From assembly GCA_963678705.1 (NCBI GenBank), contig OY783212.1, positions 12,276,001 to 12,340,000 on the forward strand: DNA of 64,000 bases, written 5' to 3'. The notes beneath the pieces were generated by a model, which did not search any database, was not told where the DNA came from, and worked only from the letters and a program-made list of their open reading frames with translations. A program made the translations under genes and the position numbers. This document shows, piece by piece, positions 22,860 to 35,700 of the stretch. Source of the DNA: Panorpa germanica (taxonomy: Eukaryota; Arthropoda; Insecta; Mecoptera; Panorpidae). Position 1 is the stretch's first letter. Each line of letters starts with the position of its first letter.

Positions 22860-25548
22860 TAATAAGTGAACCTGTCTTTTTATTTTTAATGGATATATTA
22901 TCGCCAGGAAAGAATGATTTGCGTTGGCATGCTATATTTTGATCAGCCGATGAATTTAATTTGAAGTAACCCTATTTCCCAGTTCGTGTCTGTAATAAAT
23001 ATGAGGTATTTTATTAAATGTTTTATAGAAGTTAGCAGCCGTCAAATGGCACGTTCCTCTCCCATCGTTCCCCGCTTCTCCTTCCCCAACCCTGTGAGTG
23101 AGTTTTGGGTAGCCGCGCGACCAGTGTCTAAAGGTTTGATCAACCAACCCTCTAAAACCATTAGATGAGTTAGGTCAACCCCTCCATGGGATACCACAAC
23201 CCCTCAAAGCCTTTTTCAGCCCTGGGAGACGGAGGCTGGAAACGTTACACTAACCAAAGCTGGGGACAAAATTGCTCATGTGTGCATGTGTGATATTGCT
23301 AGATCCAGTGCGGTACTACTTCATTTTTTCTGGGATTTTTCGTTCACATGTTTTAAACAAATATCATTATCCTTTAGCCATCAAGTCACTAAAGCCGGAT
23401 TTTCATTCCTATTCGTGGTAAATAGTAATTTTAACGCTGTTAATCGATTGAGTACAGAATATTTTTCAATATTTTTTAGAAAAACAATACAAGCGGGAAC
23501 TGGTTATACTCTTACTCTTCTTAAAAATGTTGCCCTCAGTTTGCACTTATTTTTCATCTGTCGACACACAGGACGTTTTTAGTATTAATAAAACAGGATA
23601 ACATTCACAAGACAACAGTCATTTTCGAATAGATGAAGAGTAAAGAACATAAGTTCAAAACGAAGTCAACATTTTTTATTGTATAGAAAGCGCCAGTACA
23701 TGTAAACTCAGTTTAGTAACAACACGCTTGTATAATATGCTTCGTTTTTAAAAGCGCATCAATTCACATTTTAAGCTCTAACCGCCTTACAAATAACCCT
23801 GTTATAAAATGTATACCAGGTATAAACTGATAATAAGGCTGTCCAAACGGGCTTTATAATTGGTATAAATTTTATAACAGGTTTATTCTTCAACAGGTAA
23901 GGCTATAAATGTATAAGTAGGACTTACTAAAGGTATATTTTATTAAGTATTATCTAAACTGACTTAATCTAAAGCCTGGAACCCCGTTTGAAGAAAGTAA
24001 ATTGTAGCTAATTCTAATTGAATTGGCCTAAGAACCACGTATCATTTAAAACGAAAGTATGACTATAGAGTTATGATTATTCAAAGGAAATTTATTTCAG
24101 AATATATATGAGCGCCTTCTACATGTTCTGATTCTTTAATACTTCACACGAATTGGTAATTATGTTGAGAAAGAATATTGAAAGAAATGTTTTACATTAA
24201 TTTTAATTGGAAAAATTGTTTCGATTTTTGACTTACGAACGTAGTCAAAGAACGAATTAAGTTCGGTACCTCGGGTCACGAACTGTAATTAAAACAACAT
24301 AAAAATAATAATAAAACCGTTTCAAAATATTTGTACATTTTAGTCAACAAAATGAAGCTGTGTTTTATTTTGTTTAAAATTTTTAAATATATCTGCCATA
24401 TGTGAATTCAAATGGTGACAGAATTTGTATTATAACCAGAACCAGTCAACTTTATCGTTAGCCATTTAGATTATAAATTAAACTATTCTATACCATTTGC
24501 ATCTCTTTCAAGCAGCACGTAATCTCAATCCATATGTCCCTTTCTACACAGTTGTTATTCATCTGACAACAAATAATTTCTGCAAGAGTTAACACATTGA
24601 TAGTTTAAATGTGGTCTGCTGCTTTTATTGTCCGACTTTCACAAAATCTGTATTCAGAATTTCAAATCAACTGTTGTAAACATACTAGCAATGAAAAGCA
24701 TTCGCGTCTTTAAGAGAAATTGAGAAAATGAGTTCAAGACTTAAATGCGATTATACCAAAGTGGATTACTTTTGTTGAAGAAATTGTATGAAGAACTTTC
24801 ACTCAAAAGTTAATGAAATTCATTCTTTAAAATAGACGTAGTACTACTTCTCCTTACAATATGTTTCCATTGAGAAATATGTCCTGAAGAAGTTTGTTTG
24901 TTTATGTAAAAAACCTTATCAAATCCTTAAAATCCTATTAGCCAAATCTTTTAAAATATTTTTTAAGGAATTATGACTTTTTCATTCTTATTTCAGGCTT
25001 GACAGTCGAAAGTATAAAAGCCAGAAAAGTCAGTGGCAAATGCGTGAGGAAGGGGCCCTCTCACAAATAGGTTTCTAAAAAATAACTAAAATTATGATTA
25101 AACAAAATATATTTAGCGTGAGATCTCCAGAAAGCCCCGGCTCGAATATATTCTCTCAAAAACGGTGCAGATACGGTAATATAGGTATGCTACAAGGCAC
25201 GCATTTTGGGTACCACCCCAGGACTCCATTAGTCTTGTATGGCACTGATTATGGCTGATTATTTTACACATTCTGCACTCTAAAAATCGACGACGTATTC
25301 GTAAATATATAAAGTACTACATAGCAAATAGGTTAAATTTCTATATTTTAAGCATTATTTTTATTGCGTTTCTAAATATAATGTAATTTCAGGATTTGCC
25401 ACTAGCTGCAAAAACTCATGACTGTAATTAAATTACCAAATAATTTAAATTTGAATAGCAAAGTTTCACCGGATTCTCATTATAATATGTTAATATTTTT
25501 TTACTACAAGGAAGAAATTTCAACGTGGCGAATTAAAGTCACAATTGA
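22860..25548. other. Intergenic DNA with a GC-richer patch and one hairpin, no gene seen
   Basis: 23025-23270 is clearly GC-richer (CTCCTTCCCCAACCCTG, GTAGCCGCGCGACCAGTG and others), with only short frames on both strands, probably a repeat fragment. A hairpin at 23795-23884 is listed separately. The remainder is AT-rich and featureless. Confidence 0.5.
23795..23884. repeat. 90-bp inverted repeat (hairpin)
   Basis: The left arm CCTGTTATAAAATGTATACC matches the inverted right arm (GGTATAAATTTTATAACAGG) with a few mismatches, around a loop containing GTCCAAACGGGCT. It has the size and form of a foldback MITE, but no flanking duplication was recognised. Confidence 0.65.
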
Positions 25549-26089
25549 TGGGCTTGTGTCCTCATTTTTTAGTGGTCGATTTTTCAATTGTTGATTGAAA
25601 TTGATGTTAATAAATGTGTGTTGGCATGTCTATTTTATTAAATATCTAAATATTGACGGAGATATAGCAATTAAAAATTTGAATTGTAGTTTTAGCGCTA
25701 GAAATGGTCGGCCATATTTGTATGACGTGAAATGCATTTTAACGTCAGTTATTTGTTGAGTAGGTCAGTGCTGAGGTAATGTTTTAGCTGTTGGTAGTCA
25801 AATAATTAAGTCAAATCAAAGAATAATAAGTTTTTATTTTATTTGACCCTGCTAAGGTAGACATAATATTGAAATTTGATTGTTCCTTGAAATAGCTGTA
25901 AATATATTATGATTTTGATATATAAATACATATAGCAGAGATTTATTATCTGTAAGGTTGGTAACCTTACACAAGGATTGTGATGTCACATGCACTTGAA
26001 ATGTGTACAACGTTGAATCCCTTTAATAATTAAAAAGACTTTTTTAATTGTTAATATCTCTTAACAGATAAGGAGTTATTAAAAAATAA
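25549..26089 (+). mobile_element. MITE family A, 3'-truncated copy
   Basis: It begins TGGGCTTGTGTCCTCATTTT like the copy at 48596 and follows it closely to GGAGTTATTAAAAAATAA at 26089. There the sequence switches abruptly to unrelated DNA (CGCGACCTCTTCTGG), so about 115 bp of the right end, including its inverted terminus, is missing. Confidence 0.9.
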
Positions 26090-28738
26090 CGCGACCTCTT
26101 CTGGCTTTGTGGGACCTGGAATCCATCACTGACTGTACTTCATCTGATTCAAAATTCGTAGTACTTCGTAGAATTTATCAACGTTAAATTTTTCAATAGT
26201 CAGTTTAACAGTTGCGACATTAACCTAAAAAAATGTTCTAGTTTTGTCAGGTCATCAGTTTTGTTTGAACATAGTCTAACCATATCTCTAAATCTCAATG
26301 ACAATATTAATTACTATCAGTAAATCAAGCTGACTAAAACTAAATACTACACATAAATTTAACCTACTTAATACGTCATATATCATCGGATCGTACGGAC
26401 AATTTAAGCCTTTAACACCTTGTTAGAATCAACAATACTTTTGAGGTTATAATACTTAAAATTATTATCATAATCCTAGATGATCTTGTTTAAAATGAAA
26501 CACTTTCAAACTATTGTACAAATTGTAACCAAAAACCAACTCTGACAATCAGACCCTCAGGTATCCCTTCGTGAATTGACAGAAAAATAAGATCGGTAGT
26601 TTTTAACAACTAACACAATAATATACGCTATTATGTCGCTTAAGTCTGATTCTGTCATTCAAAAAGTCGGTAAAAGCTTTGAAGGATTACACATAATACA
26701 ATCAGAAAGTATTATATTTATTTTACTACCTTTATATACAAAATATATGAAATAATTTACACTTTTGTTAAAATTTTGACATAAGATGGAAAGTAAGTAA
26801 TAGAAAATATGCAAATAGTAATTTTCAACACTCGTTTCACATTTGTTAAGGGTACTTTTTGACAATGTTACAATTTTGTGCATTGATTTACTTTTCGACA
26901 AAATATTTTTGTTTATTTGTGAATATCGATTTCAGAACAAATTTGACAAGTAAATGTAAACAGCTGCCAATTATACTTACAAATTTTGAGTAAAAAAGTT
27001 CATTGAGATTTTTATGGAATAAATGTATTTGTTAAGTGTTTGAACATAGGTTTAAGGTTTTAAAATATTTTCTTTTAAATTTAATCTGCGTGAATTTCAC
27101 ACCTACGTAGCTATTCTACGTGTTGTAAGCTACTAATTCTTGTCGTAAAGTTGGGCCCCAAATAAAATGGGAGCCTTCGCTTCTGCAAGCCAGGCTAAGG
27201 CTTTATACAAAATTGTAAATTAGGTTTCGCTACGTAATATTTTACATTTACCAAAATTTCTGTTGTACGAAAAAAAAATTAATCTCTATTACCTCTAGTC
27301 ACCTATTACTAATAACTAAAATAATTTATAATTAAATCTAATATTATTAGTCCTTAAAGTCATAAAACGGCTACAAAACAACGAAATCACACATTAAAGC
27401 AAGTTATTCATTTTTATTAATAAACTTATCTCTTACTTAGTACTTAGTACTCTTATAACCTAAAAATATCAAAATATTATTTATGACTAACTTAACATGT
27501 TTCCAATTTAGCATTTAAAATTCTTTTAGATATAGTGATCTAGATTATAAATTAGCAAATCCTTACGAATCATAAATTGCAAACAACAGATTTAAACACA
27601 AAAACATTTTTTACCTTAATATTTCTAAAGTGACTTCAAGTTCAATATGTCAACACCTCAAGTTTGTTTGAGGCCAGTAACATACCGCTATGTTTTGAAA
27701 CATTGTTCTCAATCGAACCGACATAGTCGCTCTACTTTGACCTATTGTTATCTATTGTATGCAAACACAATCATCTTTTGAGAGCTAAAACTTACCGACA
27801 AACCAACATTTCTATTATGTCATCAGAAATATAACATTTTTTAAATAAAAAGCACTTTATTTGATTTAATATACGAGTATGTCATACATTTGTACATAGT
27901 TTAATATATGATTTGTTGAACTGATGAAGTTTGGCAAACCAGCCCGTAACGGAGTGTTGGACGTCGTTATTTTTTAGAATGAGTTGTCAATTTTTTAGTA
28001 GATTCTCTACAAGCACATAATTGCAAAATAATGACATGTACAACATATTTTCTTGAACAATTATAGTTAAAGTAATGTGAAATTATACTATTTGTACAAA
28101 TTTATTCATTTATGTACATACTCCTGCGATGCTCTTTCGCTACGTTAAAGGTAACATAGAGGTACTCATCTCATTGTCTTCAATAAATTTCTGTCGGGCC
28201 GACCCCGGTTCTCAATGCTGAATTAACCTAAAATAATTTTGGTGATTTTTTCCAGTCACAAATACATGTTCTGACTAGTAAAAGGGGGAAAAGTATTCTT
28301 TTTCACACTACCCGCAGACTTAACGTATTCCGCGAAACGTTCATCCATCATTAATAATGTAATATGTTTTACTCAAAGTTATCTTGTGTTATTTACGGAA
28401 ACCTAACATATTTTTATGTAATTTATTTTATTAAATTAATTAGTTTAAAATACACTTACATCTTAGCACTATACTAATAATTATTTTGTACTCTTATATA
28501 TATACTTGAGTTGTACTAAATATTATTTTATATTAATTTAATCCACAGAATTATATAAACTTGCATTAAAAAATTATTTACTTTGAAATTCGTAAATTTA
28601 AAAGCAAATATAATTGTTTTATGTAATTTCGTGAGATCAAGTTTAAGCTTACTTCGAGTTTATACTTCATTTATAATCATATTTCATATTGTTAGTTAAA
28701 AAAATTGTAGAAATAAATTAAAAATGAATAAATAAAAA
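26090..28738. other. Intergenic DNA, no gene seen
   Basis: Immediately after the truncated MITE, 26090-26160 is GC-richer; read on the minus strand it has a short open stretch without a recognisable domain. The rest is AT-rich. The part next to 28739 should hold the 3' UTR of the minus-strand P450, with no unmistakable poly(A) signal. Confidence 0.5.
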
Positions 28739-30364
28739 CTAATAATTAAGTGGTGTCAACTTCAACCAAATTCCTTCCAAACTAGATGTAAGAGTGATTT
28801 TAGGATCTATTGTCAGTGGTACAGGCGTTTTTGCAGAATTCTGTAAACTGAAATTCTTTAAAACGGAAACGAGTCCTAATCTAGTTTGCATCATGCCAAA
28901 TCGCAGGCCAATACAAATTCGTGGACCTTCTCCAAACGGCAGATAAGTAAAAGGATGACGTTTTGCTTTGTTTTCCTCTGTGAATCGATCAGGATCAAAC
29001 TTTTCAGGATCTGGATAGTACTGGGGATCGTGATGAAGACCACGTACTGGAATAAACACTGGCGTATCTTTCTTAATGGTGGTCTCCGTTCCAGGAAACT
29101 TGTAATCTTTTGAGCAATTACGAGAAAGGACCGGAACAGTTGGGTATTTTCGCAGAGTTTCTGGAAATTAAAAACAAAAGTAAAATAAACATAATTTCAT
29201 TGTGGTGTTATTATTGTTGTTGGTATATTTACCATCAATAACTCGATCTATATATGGCATCTCCATTAAAGCTTCGTAGGTCATCTGTCCTTCGTGTTTA
29301 CCCAGAACTGCTTTAATTTCTTGACGTGCTTTTTCTTGAATTTCAGGATTTACAGCTAATTCATACAAACAGAAACTTATGACTGTTGAAGAAGTTTCAA
29401 ATCCAGCAATATAGAACACAAATGCTTGGGCTGCAGCTTCTTCTAAGGTAATTGCAGATGCTGCTGTTCCATTTTTAGATGGTAGAATATCATCATCCAA
29501 TTTTCCTTTGTTTTTAAGTTGAATTAGTAGATCCATAAAGTCATTTCTTCGAATATTATTTTCTTCTCTGGTTTTAACGGTATCTCTTACAACATTCATG
29601 AAAAACGCACTTACATCAGGTTTCGTCAAAGTGATGCCAAGTTTTCTGCCTAAATCTTTGTATGCTATTAATAGTGGACTTTTAAAGCTATCTAGTAAAC
29701 TTCGGCAGAATATTTTTTGACCATATTTTCTGAATTCTGCATTAGGGTCATTTAAACTGTTACATTCGAGACCGAAAGCACATGTCCCTATAACATCCGT
29801 GGTAAACCTTGCTAGGACATCCTTCATTTCAATAATAGCATCTTTCTTAACGGCGTCCTTCAAGAAGAGATGCAGTTGATCTGCACGCTCTAGTATTGTT
29901 GGGTACATATACTTCAATTTGCCACTGGTAAATGTTGGCGTTAGCTTGGAACGCAAGTTCTTCCATTTCTGACCTTCTATGGCGAACAAATGTGCTGACA
30001 GTGGATCGTCCTTCTCATTATAGTAAACATTTCGGTCATGGAAATATTTGAAATCACGAACAAATATATTTTTAATTTGCTCAGGATCGTTCACTATTAG
30101 CAATGGAGATGTCACAGAATACCAACCAGCAAATGCATGCTTACTTGAAAATTGGTTGTAGATTCTTTGCACTGCATGTCCTATACTTTCTTTACGTGTC
30201 ACCACTGGACCGAGATGCCCAAATGGAAATGATGGTGGTGTCGCAGGAATTCCCTTCGACTCCCAATATGTGTATGCATTTTGGAAGTACCAATATATTG
30301 TTACAAACAACACACCGAACACTACTGCTGCCTCGGTTAAGAAATTATCGAAGTACAACGACAT
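28739..30364 (-). CDS. Cytochrome P450, CYP6-like (clan 3)
   Basis: Two exons on the minus strand, 30364-29233 and 29160-28739, join across a 72-bp phase-1 intron, giving 517 residues, full length for the family. Residues about 8-28 form the N-terminal membrane anchor, followed by the Pro-rich hinge GIPATPPSFPFG. The I-helix oxygen-binding motif AGFETS is at 320-325. The K-helix ETLR (378-381) is built across the splice join. FDPDRF is at 432-437, and the heme loop FGEGPRICIG is at 453-462 with C460 as the thiolate ligand. All key residues are present, so it should be an active microsomal monooxygenase using NADPH-P450 reductase. CYP6 enzymes commonly oxidise plant toxins and insecticides, but the substrate here is unknown. 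The subfamily cannot be named without an alignment. Upstream, minus strand, the sequence carries AT-rich TTAAATA boxes but no certain TATA. Confidence 0.95.
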
Positions 30365-30808
30365 GATGGGACTACGTTAGAAGTTCGAATGATGCACAAA
30401 TGTTGGGACGTCCGCTATTTAACGGAACTTCTTTATTTAATGCAAGTCACTAAGATAATCATCCTGGTAGTGTGTTGGTGGAAGATAAACATGTTTACAC
30501 TTCGGAGTATTCCAGTGTTATCTATTTTAATGGGTCATCTTTACAGCTGAGATTCCCAAACTTTTGGTATTCGTGCCACATTGAGGTATTGAAACTGCTA
30601 CACAGGCTATATTGAACAAAAATCTAAGTATTTGTGGAATATGACAATGTGTGACAGTGTGTGATGTGCTGTATATTTTATTCTTCATTGAATTGAGATT
30701 CATTAGTTAAAAAATCTCTAAAATAGACTACAAAACATTTTTTTTTAATTATAATTTCTCGGGCTTCCTAGGCACGTAGCCTTTTATCGCCCCTAATAAT
30801 ATTCTGCT
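30365..30808. other. P450 upstream region with a short dispersed repeat
   Basis: The first roughly 100 bp should hold the P450 promoter and 5' UTR (minus strand). At about 30756-30794 lies TTTCTCGGGCTTCC, AGGCACGTAGCC and TTTTATCGCC, the inverted counterpart of 47203-47246. Confidence 0.5.
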
Positions 30809-31210
30809 TTAAGGAGGTACAGGAGGTAAACGTAAATGATGAAAACGTCGTGAAACTTGGAGGGTCGATAAAAATAAATGAAACACATACTGTCTCAAAA
30901 TTTTAGAGACCTAGGTTGCATAGTTTTTTTTTTATACATGGTTGAAAATAGTCATTTTCCATACAAATCATAATTTTTAGCTCAATTTCACCACATAATA
31001 TAACTTTTAACTATAAAAAAATGGTGACACGGATTTCAAAAACTTTTAATCATTTTAGCAGGCAAAAAGCAGTTTAATAGGAAATTGAAAAAATTATTTT
31101 CAAAGGTACAGTCTCAATATTTGCTCGTCCCTCACATACCTCGAAATTCGTATTTCATATTACCGAGAGATAAACTTTTTATATTGACGGTACCTCCTGT
31201 ACCTCCTTAA
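30809..31210. mobile_element. 402-bp TTAA-flanked inverted-repeat element
   Basis: The left end is TTAAGGAGGTACAGGAGGTA and the right end is its exact inverted copy. TTAA at both outer ends fits the tetranucleotide target of piggyBac-type transposases, leaving a 16-bp terminal inverted repeat. The inside is AT-rich and non-coding. No second copy was seen in the window. The termini do not start with the CCC usual for piggyBac, so the superfamily is inferred only from the TTAA. Confidence 0.8.
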
Positions 31211-33239
31211 CTTTAACTTTACTTTACCTAAACTTTATATCTCAACAACAAGAATGATCTATTCTTGGTCACTGGTGTTATAAATTTCGAATTCTTAATT
31301 AAAAAGGCGGTGTTAACAGGAAGCTACTACAAAACATTGTATATTATGTAAACTTGGTTAGGTAACAAGTTACATTTGCTATGTTAAATAACCCTTAAAT
31401 AAACATAATCGTGTTTAGCGGGAATATATGTATCTATAGATCTATATGTTATATGCGTGCATAATATATTCATACTAACAAATTTTAGTATTTAAAGTGT
31501 ATATATTTTTCTTACATTTTAATATTCTAAATTATTACGTACGAGAACTCAGATTCCTAACATAATTTCAAATGTCATGTAATATTCATCTAATCTGTTA
31601 CATCCAATGCCACTAAAGTCCAACTCAATTTAAAACACTTAACTAGTGGCCCGGATAAGAATCATGTTGCATAATTAGTAAATATGTTATTAAAAAACGC
31701 TAAATCATATTAAATTTAATACGCGTTGATAACTTTCAATACCGTCTGCTATCAAATACATATATTCCAAGTACAAGTCGGAGACTTTCGATGCAATCTT
31801 AATCAGTCATCGTTTGTGATACCACTCGCCAGTGCCGTAATAATAGAGCAGACAAAATGTCACGACCCTGGCGAAGCAATAACTGCATACAATTCGTTTT
31901 GGCGAAGGAACTAAAACTAATCGCCTAAAGTTTAAAGGGTGCCCTGTAAAAGTTGCAAAATAGGGGCCTACATTTCCATTTTAACTCTGGTTACAAAACC
32001 AGAATCTGTTTGGTTTTAGTCATTACATATTTTTTTTAAAATCATTCTATTGATGTAATGATATATCATTTCAATTCTGGGTCCGTTAATTTGTAGACAA
32101 TATTATTTTGGAGTTTGTTTTTATCTGTAACAAGTCAGCGTTCTTACTTCTAGACATACTCATTATGCAACTCACTCTACATGTGTTACACAAAGTAATC
32201 AGCCAAAGCGTCAACATGACTGGGAGATACAATTCAATGCGACGGTAATAGAATAAATAACATGACTGTTACTTATGAGATGTGACGTAACACGCTACGA
32301 ACGCTGCTCAAACCAACAGCCGCTAGGAAACATAAAGAATGAGTCGGTCCTCTAATTTGTTGTGTATAAAATTAAAGCCACTGCGACAAATATATTTTCT
32401 AAAATTATTGGTTACTAAATATAATACGGTGGAAAAACATAAACACATGTTAGTGTGTCAACCTCTTCAACCACTCTCAAAATATGACTGCATTGCAAAA
32501 TTAAAACACCTGTCAGAACCGGCCCTGTTCATAAGTGTGTACATTTATCTTGTGTGCACTTTTGTTGGGCTTTGCTATCAGCATTTTCCTTCTCTGCTTA
32601 CACAGTGTGCGCCTCATATAAATATACGTTAGGCGCACTTCTTTGGTATCTTTTAACAATGACAATAAAGTATATTTACAATTTTTCAGAGAAAGATTCA
32701 GAGAATCATCAAACCTGATTATAGATAAAAAGCGCGCGTGCTTCAAGGTAGAGGGAGAAATCAAAGAAGCACAAATATAATAAGTTTTATTTCTTTTATA
32801 TAGAATTATAAAATGACCAAACGTTGCAGCTGGGAATTCAGTCATTTATTATACTCTTAAGTTGCGGTGAGTTCCATTGTATTCCTACTGTTTAAATATA
32901 TCATTTCAAATTTTGTGAAATGTCATAAATATTTTCATGGTACAGTCAGTTATGTAGCTGTATGTTTGTTTATTATTTAATTATTCTTCACTACTATCAT
33001 CGCACACGGTTTTAAGGATAACATTTCTTGTTTATTCTGTTTGGAATAATGGCGTTATCTATCTTTTTAAATACTCGTCTGTTGCTGGAGAAGTTTTAAA
33101 GAAAAACAATCATTTTGGCTTGATCCACAAATAACTGCACAGACTAAAGATTTAGAAAAAAATCTAAAATTAGGATAACATTTAATATGTGTATTAGTAA
33201 TAGTATTCTAATCAGGCGCTTTCATAATATAATTACTGC

Positions 33240-33304
33240 AGTGCCATCTGTTAAACAAATCTATAAGTGCTTTTTTATATCTACACATCAAGAGGTGGCG
33301 CATT
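33240..33304. repeat. Short dispersed repeat, copy 1
   Basis: GTGCCATCTGTTAAACAAA, then a T-rich middle, then AAGAGGTGGCGC. The ends are roughly inverted (GCCATCT against AGGTGGC). A related copy lies at 33791-33853. Confidence 0.5.
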
Positions 33305-33790
33305 TGGACAAAGTTAATGATTATATATGTAAAAACTTACTTAATTTTCTTTAATAAAGTTTTAAAATATGCAATACAAAAATGAATAAACAACCAGTAA
33401 AGGTATTTCCGTTTACTTAAATGTAAGTGCTGTTCTTTACAGCTAAGTAGCACTCGAAATGATAACGATATTAGAGCCGGCCGTTTATAACTACATATTT
33501 ATTGAATAGTAATATCGTTTATTGGATGTTATTTTTGGCTATTTGGGTTTCGGATTTCAAATATCATATACAAATGCACACGATAACAATAGCTATTGTG
33601 GTCTACTTGACATATATCATTATCATTGTTACCTTTTGTGTTAGGGTGATTGTTACAATTTTATGTCACTGAAGTTATGTGGTAAGAAGGGTAAGAAATA
33701 TTTCATGGATTTCAACAGGGTGTTCAATAGGAATTTAAAGTGTTGCACAAGTAAGCAGTGTTGTCATTACCTAGGCGTAGTTAACTTGGT

Positions 33791-33853
33791 GTACCATCTG
33801 TTGAACAAACTATTAATATATTTTTTAACTACTTATTAGTAGATGACGCTGGT
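33791..33853. repeat. Short dispersed repeat, copy 2
   Basis: GTACCATCTGTTGAACAAAC, a T-rich middle, then TTAGTAGATGACGCTGG. It has the same plan and similar length as 33240-33304, in the same orientation. Confidence 0.5.
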
Positions 33854-34033
33854 CGGTATAGTAAGTTTGGCATTTTATATTTTTTGAAAATTAAATCTAT
33901 ATCAAATAATATTCATTATCAACCCAAAATTAAAACATAATAGATAACTTAAGGCGCAATTCAGTTATTACTGAGGCAATTAAAACAAACTTTTTAATAA
34001 TTGACACACATGTAAAATAGCTTGCACATAATC

Positions 34034-34144
34034 AGGCGCAATCAATTTAAACTGCTGTCATATATCCATCTGTTCTTTAATATAAATATTAGATGGATAT
34101 ATATTCTATTAAAAAATAGATGATAGTTTAAACTGATTGCGCCT
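34034..34144. repeat. 111-bp inverted repeat (foldback element)
   Basis: The left arm AGGCGCAATCA.TTTAAACT, followed by CATATATCCATCT, is answered by AGATGGATATAT and then AGTTTAAACTGATTGCGCCT on the right. The arms span nearly the whole length, so it would fold into one hairpin. It is probably a miniature foldback transposon. No clear flanking duplication is visible. Confidence 0.75.
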
Positions 34145-35700
34145 AAACTTATGCATGCTGTTTTACTTAAATTAAATCAACTTCTACAACTAAGAAAAAA
34201 AAAAATACTATTTAGAATAATACTTTATTTAAAATATAGTGAAGTTTAAAGACTAGAAATATGGCACGTTTCTACGAGATCTTATTTTTAATTAAATTAT
34301 TTTATAAACATAGGTATTTATTGCATAATAAAACAATTTAGCATTGCAATAAATTATAGTACTTGATTTCTTGATATTTACATACCAAATGTATTATTCC
34401 CCAAAATGTATTATGTATTTGCATCGTATATTTTAAACGGTATACGAAGAAAAATACCATCACATGATGAGACAAAGAACATAATTGTATATTTAAAAAC
34501 CATCTACTAATGAACATATAAATCTAGTATGTAATTTAAACAAACTTATTTTTCTTATATCAGAGTCACATAAATACAGCTATTTATATATTTAATTTTT
34601 GGAAGAAAATGTAATAATTATTAGTATATTGAAAAGTATTTGGCATAATTTCATATTTGTGAGATGTTTAAAGTTATTACTAAAATATTTGTGCATTTTA
34701 AAGAATAAGATCATATATAACATTATGGATTGTTTAACATTGGCCTGTTTCTGCATTTACAGTTACAATAAGACCATATATAATGTAACAATAAATCTAT
34801 CTCTAGTTCAATAAATTTATTTTTTTATATATTATAGGAATGATATTAGAGAATACTGCTATATTACGATAAATTTGGCCATATTAAGTTTAAAGAATGA
34901 TTGCCACATATTTATGTATAGAAAACCTTAACTGGTAGCCAATCCAAGTTATTTATAAATAAATTTGTATCAACATGTATTTTGATTGAAGTTGTAGGAA
35001 GATTTAAAGTCTTGTATTTTATACTACAAACAAATTCATACATATGTCACTACACTGATGTAAATTACTTGCCATTGATTCCTATTTCCAAATCAAGAAT
35101 TAAATTAAAGAAATATTAATCTATTCTCTAATTCATACCATATTAACACCTCTCTTTTCTATAAAAATATATGATGTATTTTCTTATATACTTGACACTA
35201 AAGAAATTGAAATGAAAAAAAAGGTGCAAACTAAATAAAAATTAAGTCAATTATTGAAAATATAATTATTAAACATTCGTTCATATTAACATTAATATAT
35301 ATTTAAAAAAATATACTTTTTGTTTAGCAAACTTGATAAAAATATATATCCATTTCTTTCAGAGTTACTCTTAATTACCCAGTAAACACCGGGGAAACAG
35401 TTTTGTAACATTTACGTATATACGCTTACAAGTATCTTTGATGTAACTGCCATGTACTTTACTAATCATATGTAGAATATTAAAAATAGTATATTAATAT
35501 ACTAAACTAAATTTTGTAAATAAAATTTGAGACCGATAGCTGCTAAAATAAAATCATATCACAGAATAGTAGAGAGAAAAATTATCTAAAGAATATTTAA
35601 GATAGCTTAGCCCAAATGGTAAAATTATTTCAATACTTATATTTAAATGCATATTAACGAATTTCTATGTAAGCTAAGAGATGTAAAAATATGAGTAACT
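34145..35700. other. Intergenic DNA downstream of NCKIPSD, with one isolated TIR-like end
   Basis: AT-rich sequence including the likely 3' UTR of the minus-strand NCKIPSD gene. At 35378-35388, TA is followed by CCCAGTAAACA, the terminus of the element family at 2847 and 5863, but the sequence beyond it does not match either one. No gene was recognised. Confidence 0.5.

Larger units (their letters stand above)
31211..34033. other. Intergenic DNA, no gene seen
   Basis: Open frames at 31726-31914 (+), 32339-32632 (+) and 32513-32845 (-) lack recognisable domains and have no splice partner that I can find. Short repeats with GCCATCTGTT.AACAAA near 33242 and 33794 are listed separately. Confidence 0.5.

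Noticed and set aside
22956-23582. Open frames in the GC-richer block near 23.1 kb and just after it
   Set aside because: Frames on both strands are short and unmatched to any family; the block is more likely a repeat fragment than a gene.
32339-32845. Overlapping 97- and 110-residue frames on opposite strands
   Set aside because: Biased composition, no domain, and no splice junctions to neighbouring coding sequence.
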